Shown here one piece after another: positions 8,226 through 14,962 of a DNA stretch of 26,970 nt; the first letter of the stretch is position 1; every line of letters begins with the position of its first letter. The position numbers and the translations under genes are program-made. The stretch is taken from IMG/VR virus record IMGVR_UViG_3300032326_000117, positions 1-26,970 of that record. One strand, given 5' to 3'. The stretch is from a virus. Below the pieces are notes generated by a model that worked only from the letters and a program-made list of their open reading frames with translations, searched no databases and had not been told where the DNA came from.

Positions 8226-8953
8226 TCCCTGTAGATAGTTTATTATATAAGATAGACCAGAAACTAAATAAACTATCAACTAACGAGCATCAACAAATTA
8301 ACCTAGAAGACAAAATTTTAGCTTTAAATGAAGCTCAGATAAAGCTTATAAAGCAAAAGGTTGATGGGTTTAGTACAGTTTCAGGTATGGGCCTTGACTC
8401 TTTTAAAAAGCGTTACGAAGACCTACAAAGATTGATAGTGAATTACGTTGATGGTGATCTATCTCTAGCTATAAAAGACGCAGAGTTAAATCAATGGTCT
8501 GCTAATTTAGATTTATTAGTTCCTAAATATATGTTCTATGTAGACTCATATGTTTTGGCTAATAAAGGAAGATGTACTGATAGAAAGATATGGATTAATA
8601 AGGATTTGGCAAAGCATGGTGATTTATCTGTGCTTTTAAACAACACTCATTATAGACCTTCTTTTGAATATCAAGAGACTTTTAACTTACTATCTTCAGA
8701 TGAGATTTCTATATTTACAGATGGTACATTTACACCAAGTAAAATATACATCTCTTATATGAGATACCCAGTGTATATTGATTCAGTAGGGTATACTGAC
8801 TTTGATGGACAACCATCAATCAACCAAGATTGCGAACTTGAATTATACTTAGAAGATGAGTTAGTAGATTTAACAGTTCAAAATTTAGCAATGTACACAG
8901 AAAACATGTCTGCAGTTCAAACAGCTCAGATGAGGATTCAAACAAACGAGTAA
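8222..8953 (+). CDS. Ring/connector-type neck protein (243 aa)
   Basis: Translation is coupled to the upstream gene by an ATGA overlap. The N-terminal ~100 residues are helical. The rest is predominantly beta, with 'YISYMRYPVYIDSVGYTDFDGQPSINQDCELELYLEDELVDLTVQNLAMY', the pattern (strand, Tyr-Pro turn, acidic loop, final helix) that I associate with ring/adaptor proteins assembled below the portal in crAss-like podoviruses. Adaptors of this class extend the DNA channel and stop genome leakage. Its neighbours (post-capsid protein upstream, abundant virion protein downstream) support a neck position. The exact ring number cannot be given from sequence alone. Confidence 0.55.
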   Translation: MIPVDSLLYKIDQKLNKLSTNEHQQINLEDKILALNEAQIKLIKQKVDGFSTVSGMGLDSFKKRYEDLQRLIVNYVDGDLSLAIKDAELNQWSANLDLLVPKYMFYVDSYVLANKGRCTDRKIWINKDLAKHGDLSVLLNNTHYRPSFEYQETFNLLSSDEISIFTDGTFTPSKIYISYMRYPVYIDSVGYTDFDGQPSINQDCELELYLEDELVDLTVQNLAMYTENMSAVQTAQMRIQTNE

Positions 8954-8979
8954 TTTTTCATAATTTAAAATAAAACAAA

Positions 8980-10119
8980 ATGGCGGATTTTTCATTAACC
9001 ACCCTCTTTGTTGTACCAGTAGGAAACGTATTACCTAGCTCTGGATCAACACAGAATTTAACAGCTGGTCAGTTTGGTATTTATACCAATAACTATGCTG
9101 TTGCAACTGTAGGTAACATTGCAGCTGCTCCTTATTTCTATTTAGCTCAAGGTAGAGTAAACACGTATTTACAAGGTTCTAAGCGTTCTGACAAGATTTC
9201 TGCAAACAATGTATCTGAATGGTACAAAGTTACAGGTAATCCAGTTGCTGCTAACCAAGTAACAGAAGTTGGTGATTTCACTGTAAAACCAGGTGAAATT
9301 GTAACTTTAACATTACGTGCATTCTCTAGCTACATTGACACATTGTATTTCAATGGCTTCACACGTTCAGTAACAGTAAACGCTCCATGTTTAGCATGTG
9401 GTGAAGATCCTTGTACTGATGTTGATGTACCTGCTTTAATTGATGAATTAATCATCAAGTTACGTCAAAAAGCTCCAGGTAACAACCCTGACAACATTAG
9501 CTTTGACACTTTCTATCAATTCCAAAGAGTTGGTAATGATCAGAATGCTAAGTTAGTTATCAGCGGTAAGCCTTTGACTATCTATGGACAACCATGTGAT
9601 GTGGCTGCATTCCCTTGGGAGTATGACCGTATGTACTTCCGTACATTCATCTTCTCTGGTCCAGCTACAACTGCTGACTTCATTGTTGCTGATCCTTGTA
9701 ACCAAGTAGCTCAAGCTGTAATTACTCAACGTAGTTCTTATGTTTCTGGTACTTCTGCAGAGATTCAACAATTAGAGAAAAACTTCTATAGCTACCAAGC
9801 TGGTTATTTGAAGCATTTGTACAGAATGGTTGGTTACAACGAGAACTTTGAGTCTTGGGTAACTGATGGTACTACTTACGATACTTTGTATATCAAGTTT
9901 AATGAGTATGACAAATCTGCTTACAAGTGGGGTGATTATATCATTGAAGATTCTCAAGTAATCATTGCTGCTCCACAAGCGTTAACTCAAGGCATCTTAG
10001 ATGTATTAGAGGCTGCTTTGGGTCTTGTATCTGATGAAAGTGGTGATATCACTTCTACAACTAGTACTACAACTACTATTTGGCCTAGTACTTCAACAAC
10101 AACTACTTTGATTCCTTAA
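8980..10119 (+). CDS. Abundant virion protein with Thr-rich tail (379 aa)
   Basis: I do not recognise the family. The first ~130 residues look beta-rich (many T/V/G). A Cys cluster (CLACGEDPC) near residues 136-146 precedes a mixed domain with 'YDRMYFRTFIFSGPATTADFI', and the last ~20 residues are a Thr-rich tail (STTSTTTTIWPSTSTTTTLIP). Codon choice matches the major capsid gene (CGT for Arg, AAC for Asn, GGT for Gly) and differs from the fibre genes downstream, suggesting a high-copy structural protein such as an auxiliary capsid, head-fibre base or major tail protein. A strong terminator follows at 10146. The Thr-rich tail resembles linkers in the adhesins, so it may carry or anchor surface material. 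Confidence 0.55.
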   Translation: MADFSLTTLFVVPVGNVLPSSGSTQNLTAGQFGIYTNNYAVATVGNIAAAPYFYLAQGRVNTYLQGSKRSDKISANNVSEWYKVTGNPVAANQVTEVGDFTVKPGEIVTLTLRAFSSYIDTLYFNGFTRSVTVNAPCLACGEDPCTDVDVPALIDELIIKLRQKAPGNNPDNISFDTFYQFQRVGNDQNAKLVISGKPLTIYGQPCDVAAFPWEYDRMYFRTFIFSGPATTADFIVADPCNQVAQAVITQRSSYVSGTSAEIQQLEKNFYSYQAGYLKHLYRMVGYNENFESWVTDGTTYDTLYIKFNEYDKSAYKWGDYIIEDSQVIIAAPQALTQGILDVLEAALGLVSDESGDITSTTSTTTTIWPSTSTTTTLIP

Positions 10120-10145
10120 GAATAAAAGTAGAATCATATTAACCT

Positions 10146-10189
10146 ATGCCAGAGGGTGAGAGGATAATCTCAAGTCCTCTGGCATTTTT
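10146..10189 (+). terminator. Rho-independent terminator after the capsid unit
   Basis: A perfect 10-bp stem ATGCCAGAGG (10146-10155)/CCTCTGGCAT (10176-10185) is topped by an inner 5-bp stem TGAGA (10157-10161)/TCTCA (10168-10172) with loop GGATAA, and is followed by TTTTTATTTT. It lies 26 bases after the stop codon of the 379-residue protein. No promoter of the Bacteroidota form was seen between it and the 10201 gene, so the fibre island is probably expressed by partial read-through, lowering fibre output relative to capsid. Confidence 0.85.
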
Positions 10190-10200
10190 ATTTTAAAGAC

Positions 10201-10761
10201 ATGACTCTAGATTTTTTAGTAATAAATACTTTCAATACAAAAACACTAGGTGTTGCTGATATATCAGTTTATGATACACAGCCTCCTAATGTTGTTGCTC
10301 CAACTATGGAGATTACTATTCCTGGATATACTGTTCCTGTGTCTATTCCTTTTATACCTCAAGATTTTAATGTTTATAATTCTATTATATTAGGACTTAA
10401 TAATCTTGCAGGAGGTATGCAACCTCTTCCAGATGGTGTATACTATATGAAATATTCTGTTGCTCCTGCGTATTTAAATTTTGTAGAAAAGAACATAATG
10501 CGTACTGAAAGAATTCAAGAAAAATTTGACAATGCTTTCATGAAGCTTGATATGATGGAATGTGATAGTGCGATTAGAACACAAGCAAAAGTGAATCTAA
10601 ATAGTATATATTATATGATTCAAGGCTCTATTGCTGCTGCTAATAACTGTGCAATAGATACAGCTAACAAATTATATGTACAGGCAGATAGACAATTAGA
10701 TAATTTTATTAGGAACAACTGTGGTTGTTCTGGAAACAACTATATAAATAACTTCTATTGA
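10201..10761 (+). CDS. Unrecognised protein at head of the fibre island (186 aa)
   Basis: The N-terminal ~90 residues look like a beta domain (alternating hydrophobics, 'ISVYDTQPPN', 'ITIPGYTVPVSIPFIP'), ending in 'PLPDGVYYMKYSVAP'. The C-terminal ~90 residues are helical ('VEKNIMRTERIQEKFDNAFMKLDM') and end in a Cys-rich tip, NNCGCSGNNY. I do not recognise the family. It starts a close-packed group with the 47-, 88-, 367- and 603-residue proteins, several with paired cysteines, so an adaptor that attaches fibres to the neck or tail is a reasonable guess. The start lies shortly after the terminator at 10146-10189. Confidence 0.6.
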   Translation: MTLDFLVINTFNTKTLGVADISVYDTQPPNVVAPTMEITIPGYTVPVSIPFIPQDFNVYNSIILGLNNLAGGMQPLPDGVYYMKYSVAPAYLNFVEKNIMRTERIQEKFDNAFMKLDMMECDSAIRTQAKVNLNSIYYMIQGSIAAANNCAIDTANKLYVQADRQLDNFIRNNCGCSGNNYINNFY

Positions 10762-10762
10762 T

Positions 10763-10906
10763 ATGGCAAACTGTAGAGATTGTGGCCTTAAAGTAGGTTG
10801 CGGATGTCAATTAATTAATGGCTTGTGTTCAGCATGTAATAACAAGTTGAAACAAATTAATCAAAGAATAAGAAATGTTATCACCAAGATTAACGGATTG
10901 TATTGA
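10763..10906 (+). CDS. Small Cys-rich (zinc-ribbon-like) protein, 47 aa
   Basis: A short frame begins one base after the preceding stop and overlaps the next gene by 32 bases. The 47 residues include CRDC, CGC and CSAC motifs (seven Cys in the first 25 residues), then a basic helix (KLKQINQRIRNVITKI). Four paired cysteines plus a helix suggest a small zinc-binding or disulfide-locked peptide. It lies between two other Cys-pair proteins in the same fibre module and its frame is fully open with a good start, so I think it is real despite its size. No family was recognised. Confidence 0.65.
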   Translation: MANCRDCGLKVGCGCQLINGLCSACNNKLKQINQRIRNVITKINGLY

Positions 10907-11141
10907 GTGTGCTAGCATACCTGCACTATTAACTGATATTGATCTTAGACTAACTGCGTTAGCTAATGATCAGTATAATAATATTGTATACTCCTTGAAT
11001 TATTTTATTCCAGGACAGGTAATTGGTGACTTACTACACTATAAACAAATATTAACTTACAAACTTTGTAATCCAGAATACTGTGCACCTTTTACAGTGG
11101 ATATGATTGCAAGCAGAGTAATAGTGTTAATTAATAAATAA
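10875..11141 (+). CDS. Small fibre-module protein (88 aa)
   Basis: The gene overlaps the end of the 47-residue gene by 32 bases in another frame. The protein begins with a CIEC pair, followed by helices ('LLTDIDLRLTALANDQYNN') and a second Cys pair (CNPEYC). It is mostly helical and has no signal peptide or membrane segment. The family was not recognised. Its place between the 186- and 47-residue proteins and the collar fibre gene suggests a role in fibre attachment or assembly. Confidence 0.6.
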   Translation: MLSPRLTDCIECASIPALLTDIDLRLTALANDQYNNIVYSLNYFIPGQVIGDLLHYKQILTYKLCNPEYCAPFTVDMIASRVIVLINK

Positions 11142-11149
11142 ATTATAAA

Positions 11150-12253
11150 ATGTCTTGTACAAGTTGTTTTAATGGATGTGTTGAGACTGTATCTGACCAA
11201 TGTGTTAGATATACAGGTCCAACTATTCCTGCTCTAAATATTACTACAGGAGATACATTACTTCATGTAGAAGAAATGATTACAACTAAACTTGTTCCGT
11301 TATTAACTGGTACAGGTGATGTTATAACTATTGCTTCTGGTGATAAGTGTGCTCTTATAAATGGATTCTTAATAGGAATCACTTCTCCTAATTCTACTCA
11401 ATTATTCACAGCATTAGTTAAATCTGTTTGTAGTTTACAAGCTCAGGTGACTGCAGTTGCTGCTGATATTGCTGTATTAAATGCAGATTATACAATAGGT
11501 TGTCTTACAGGTGTAACAGCCTCTTCTGACACACATGCTATCTTACAAGCTGTTATTACAAGACTTTGTGTTGTAGTGGCAGATTTAGCAGCGTTAAGTT
11601 TAGATGTAAGTACAAACTATGTAAAACTATCTGAATTAGATTCATTAATAGCTGCTTACATAGCTAGTCAATCAGGTAATGTAAATCAGAACTATTTAAA
11701 GATGGTTCCTTTTACAGTGGTTGAATACTACGGTCCTCTTACAAACTTTGATGGTACAGGTGCTGGTATAGGAACATTAGGATGGGATAAAATCTATTTA
11801 TGTAATGGCTCTAACGGCACTCCTGATAAAAGAGGTAGAGTTGGTGTAGGAGCTATTCTTAATGTTCCTGGTGGTCCATTAAACGCTGCTGTAGATCCTG
11901 TTTATACTGGTAATCCAAATTATGATCTTGAAGATATTGCTGGTGCAAACACAGTGGCTATAAATGTTAATCAACTTCCTAGTCATACACATGGTGCAAC
12001 AGCAAGTGCTACATCTATTGTAACAGATCCTGGACATAGTCACTTTGCAGGAAGACAAAATGATTTTGGTGGAGCAAGTGGAAGTATAGGTTTATCTAAA
12101 AATATACCACAAAATAATCAAACTACTACTTCTACAACAGGTATCACTGTAGCAACAACTGTAAATGTAAGCAACACAAACACTGGTAGTAATCAAGGTC
12201 ATCCAAACATTCAACCTGTAATTGCTTCTTATTACATCATGTATATTCCTTAA
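11150..12253 (+). CDS. Tail-collar-domain fibre protein (367 aa)
   Basis: The N-terminal ~50 residues (Cys motifs CTSC-x3-C, then 'YTGP-x-IP', 'ITTGDTL') are shared with the next gene and probably dock the fibre. Residues ~60-185 look like a helical shaft. From ~186 a phage tail-collar-type domain follows: 'LGWDKIYLCNGSNGTPDKRGRVGVG', 'NQLPSHTHG' and a final 'GHPNIQPVIASYYIMYIP'. The His-x-His pairs at about 279-281 (HTH) and 296-298 (HSH) match the metal-binding HxH motifs of trimeric phage fibre tips such as T4 gp37/gp12. It is expected to be a trimeric receptor-binding or appendage protein. Start context TATAAAATGTCTTGT is nearly the same as at 12273. Confidence 0.82.
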   Translation: MSCTSCFNGCVETVSDQCVRYTGPTIPALNITTGDTLLHVEEMITTKLVPLLTGTGDVITIASGDKCALINGFLIGITSPNSTQLFTALVKSVCSLQAQVTAVAADIAVLNADYTIGCLTGVTASSDTHAILQAVITRLCVVVADLAALSLDVSTNYVKLSELDSLIAAYIASQSGNVNQNYLKMVPFTVVEYYGPLTNFDGTGAGIGTLGWDKIYLCNGSNGTPDKRGRVGVGAILNVPGGPLNAAVDPVYTGNPNYDLEDIAGANTVAINVNQLPSHTHGATASATSIVTDPGHSHFAGRQNDFGGASGSIGLSKNIPQNNQTTTSTTGITVATTVNVSNTNTGSNQGHPNIQPVIASYYIMYIP

Positions 12254-12272
12254 TATTCTAAATCAACTATAA

Positions 12273-14084
12273 ATGTCTTGTTTACCTGGTACACCTTGCT
12301 ATGACGCTTATTATCATCCTAATCAAACTTCTGGATGCTCTCCTTGTGAGACAACAGCAGATCATGTTATATATAATGGACCTAACTTACCTAATACAGG
12401 AATTCACACTGGAGATAATCTAGACTGTGCACTATCAAAAATAGATGATTCTATTGGTACAGGTGGTGGAGGAACAGGTACATCAGGTACGTCTGGTTCT
12501 TCTGGCACTCGTGGAACTAGTGGTACATCAGGTACTTCTGGTATTAACGGTGCACCAGGAGCTGCTGGTTCATCTGGTACATCTGGTGCAAATGGTACTT
12601 CTGGTGGTAACGGTACTTCTGGTACTTCTGGTGTAAGTGGTACAAATGGTGCTTCAGGAACTAGTGGAACATCTGGTGGAAGAGGTGCTGATGGAACAAG
12701 TGGTATTAATGGAACTAGTGGTGCAAACGGTACAAGTGGTCTTACAGGAAGTTCAGGAACTGATGGTTCTTCAGGAACCTCTGGTATAGATGGAACCTCT
12801 GGTACAAGTGCTGTAGATGGAACTTCTGGCTCAGCTGGAACTTCTGGAATAGATGGCACCTCTGGTAGTTCAGGAACCACTGGAACTTCAGGAACAACTG
12901 GAACTTCTGGTACATCAGGTTTTGAAGGAGGTCTTGCACAATGGAGATTTAATCCTAGTACAAATACAAACGTTAACCCTGGTGTTACATACTTCACTTT
13001 AAATGATGCAAGTTGGTTAGCATCCGCTTCTCAAATTGCAATCAGTGATTTATCATATAATCCTAGTGCTGACTTCTCAGCATATCTAGATGCACTGAAC
13101 CCTTTCTCAGCACTTAAGCTAGTTAGTACTGTTGATTCTTCTAGATTTAAAATATTAGAAATTGTATCCACTTCTCCTTTTGAAGTGGGTTTTGAAAGAT
13201 TTATAGTTACTCAAACTGCAGCTCAGGGTACAAATCCTGTAAGTGGTGAAACATTCATGATAGTTCCTGTAGGTGCTGCTGGTAGTTCAGGAACATCTGG
13301 AACAGCTGGTTCTAGCGGTACCACTGGCACATCAGGCACATCAGGTACTAGTGGTACATCTGGTACAAGCGGCACGAGTGGAACCTCTGGTACTAGTGGT
13401 ACATCAGGCACATCTGGAACTACTGGTACGTCTGGTACAACAGGTACTTCAGGAACAACTGGAACCAGTGGGTCTTCAGGTTCTAGCGGTACAACAGGAA
13501 CCAGTGGATCTTCAGGTCAAAGTACAGGTGGTACATCTGGTACTTCAGGGTCTTCAGGATTAAGTACTGGAGGAACTTCAGGTACATCTGGAGCTAGCAC
13601 TGGGGGAACTTCTGGTACTTCTGGTTCTTCAGGAGCTAGTACAGGAGGTACATCTGGAACTTCTGGAACTAGTGGAGCTAATGGAGCAGGATTTAATTCT
13701 ATTTCTCCTACAACATCAGGAGCTGTTCTTACAGCAAACGGTACATCAAACAGTGCAACAGCTAATCCTTCAGTTTATATAAGTAGCACTAGTCAGTTAA
13801 ATGCTGGTTCATTCTTTGAAACTTCAGATATCAGATTTAAAAATGTATTAGAAACAAATCCTAATATTGATGTATTAGGAATACAAGTAATTAAATTTAC
13901 TCGTACAGATGAAGAGTCTAACCAAATTAGATATGGATATTCTGCACAACAGGTACAAGAAATTTTACCTGACGCTGTGTCAGGAGAAGATAAATTAGTG
14001 GTTAACTATTCAGATGTACATACATTGAAAATAGCACAATTAGAAAAACGCATAGCAGAATTAGAAGCTAAATTAAACCAATAA
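12273..14084 (+). CDS. Collagen-like fibre with C-terminal S74-type chaperone domain (603 aa)
   Basis: Domain order: Cys-containing docking module (1-60) resembling that of the preceding gene; Gly-X-Y repeats, mostly GTS (about 64-216, with one Gly-to-Ala break at 180); a globular insert (219-334); a second Gly-X-Y block (337-470); a short beta region (473-516); and an S74-type intramolecular chaperone (518-603) with SDIRFKN, 'YGYSAQQVQEILPDAV' and a terminal leucine-heptad coil. S74 domains trimerise the fibre and then cut themselves off, here probably just before Ser518. At ~86 residues the domain is on the short side. Collagen-like fibres in phages form triple-helical shafts, so this is likely a long, thin virion fibre. 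It overlaps the next gene as TAATG. Confidence 0.85.
   Translation: MSCLPGTPCYDAYYHPNQTSGCSPCETTADHVIYNGPNLPNTGIHTGDNLDCALSKIDDSIGTGGGGTGTSGTSGSSGTRGTSGTSGTSGINGAPGAAGSSGTSGANGTSGGNGTSGTSGVSGTNGASGTSGTSGGRGADGTSGINGTSGANGTSGLTGSSGTDGSSGTSGIDGTSGTSAVDGTSGSAGTSGIDGTSGSSGTTGTSGTTGTSGTSGFEGGLAQWRFNPSTNTNVNPGVTYFTLNDASWLASASQIAISDLSYNPSADFSAYLDALNPFSALKLVSTVDSSRFKILEIVSTSPFEVGFERFIVTQTAAQGTNPVSGETFMIVPVGAAGSSGTSGTAGSSGTTGTSGTSGTSGTSGTSGTSGTSGTSGTSGTSGTTGTSGTTGTSGTTGTSGSSGSSGTTGTSGSSGQSTGGTSGTSGSSGLSTGGTSGTSGASTGGTSGTSGSSGASTGGTSGTSGTSGANGAGFNSISPTTSGAVLTANGTSNSATANPSVYISSTSQLNAGSFFETSDIRFKNVLETNPNIDVLGIQVIKFTRTDEESNQIRYGYSAQQVQEILPDAVSGEDKLVVNYSDVHTLKIAQLEKRIAELEAKLNQ
12462..12920 (+). repeat. Collagen-like coding repeat, block 1
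   Basis: Nine-base units such as GGTACATCT/GGTACTTCT encode Gly-Thr-Ser and related Gly-X-Y triplets in tandem. The low-complexity DNA leaves long open frames in other readings, including the opposite strand (12404-12997), which are artefacts of the repeat. Such arrays can change length by slippage or recombination. Confidence 0.85.
13281..13683 (+). repeat. Collagen-like coding repeat, block 2, with a higher-order sub-repeat
   Basis: The first part is almost pure Gly-Thr-Ser. The second part contains four copies of the 10-residue unit STGGTSGTSG (protein residues ~417-426, 431-440, 442-451, 456-465) whose TGG breaks the Gly-X-Y register by two residues each time. The breaks would kink or locally melt a triple helix. 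Confidence 0.8.
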
Positions 14085-14950
14085 TGAAAGTTAATAATTT
14101 TTTAGTAACAGGAGCAGATCTTGCTACAATGGGATATAGACAAAAGCCTGGGACAACTCCTCCTCTTGATGGCAGCATCATGAGTAAAGGGGAAGCTGAT
14201 GCTAATTATTATATAGATGGTTCAGTTAGTCCTTGGTCTACCTATCCTAATACAAGAGCTCCTAAATATCAAGACTATCCATGTCCTTGTGTACAAAGTA
14301 TTGTAGTAGAAAATAATTTAGCATTTGGATTTAGTCAAACTATATCATACGAGGATTGTTCTGGAAATACATATTATTATTATCTTCCTTATGGTCAGGC
14401 TGTAGGAATTATTGCATGTTCATCTGGAGGAGAAGGTGGTGGACCTCCAACAGGTTGTGGAATTTTAAGAGGTTCAGTTGTTGGTGCTCGTTTATCTTCT
14501 GTAACTTATGACGGATGTTGTTATGCAAACTATCCATGCACTACAACTAGTACAACCACTTTACCTCAATGCAATTATGATGGACTCACTGTAGTTTGTA
14601 ACACTCCTGTAGGATATGCTACTTTAGAATGGAGTTTTTTACTTGATAGCGGAAGTGTTGGAAGTATGGAATTATATGTAAATGGTTCAGTTATTGAAAG
14701 TAGAAGTTTTAGTTCAAACGGTACTTGGAATGTTGGAGTTGGTGATCAAATATACGCTGAGGTATTTTCAAGTGGGTGTGATAGTTTTGCAACAAAAGCA
14801 AATGCATATACATTTGGTATTATAGCAGATGCAGCTTGTGGAGATGGTTCTGTAATATTAACAACAGGAACATATACTGTAACTGCTGGTGATATTGGAA
14901 ATACATTAATTTTCCAAACGTTTTCAGCTTGTGAGACTGCTTGTTTATAA
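14084..14950 (+). CDS. Modular virion adhesin with Thr-rich linker (288 aa)
   Basis: It begins within the stop of the collagen-like fibre gene (TAATG), so the two are translationally coupled. The N-terminal domain (about 1-150) has 'NNFLVTGADLATMGYRQKPG', 'NYYIDGSVSPWSTYPNTRAP' and several Cys (CPC, CGI, CCY); a Thr-rich linker (CTTTSTTTLPQC, ~152-163) follows, then a beta-rich C-terminal domain (~164-288) that looks Ig/jelly-roll-like ('ATLEWSFLLDSGSVGSMELYVNGSV'). The N-terminus differs from the GPFN docking module of later genes, so this may use another attachment point. The C-terminal domain is a candidate carbohydrate-binding or receptor-binding head. The family is otherwise not recognised. 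Confidence 0.65.
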   Translation: MKVNNFLVTGADLATMGYRQKPGTTPPLDGSIMSKGEADANYYIDGSVSPWSTYPNTRAPKYQDYPCPCVQSIVVENNLAFGFSQTISYEDCSGNTYYYYLPYGQAVGIIACSSGGEGGGPPTGCGILRGSVVGARLSSVTYDGCCYANYPCTTTSTTTLPQCNYDGLTVVCNTPVGYATLEWSFLLDSGSVGSMELYVNGSVIESRSFSSNGTWNVGVGDQIYAEVFSSGCDSFATKANAYTFGIIADAACGDGSVILTTGTYTVTAGDIGNTLIFQTFSACETACL

Positions 14951-14962
14951 AAAAAAATAAAA

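Noticed and set aside
12404-12997. Long open frame on the - strand rich in VPEVP repeats
   Set aside because: It is the antisense reading of the Gly-Thr-Ser repeat DNA; the + strand fibre has clear docking and S74 domains. The related frames at 12445-12636, 12742-12939, 13223-13411 and 13273-13563 are artefacts of the same repeats.
12462-13683. CRISPR array
   Set aside because: The repeats are short coding triplet arrays without unique spacers of constant length.
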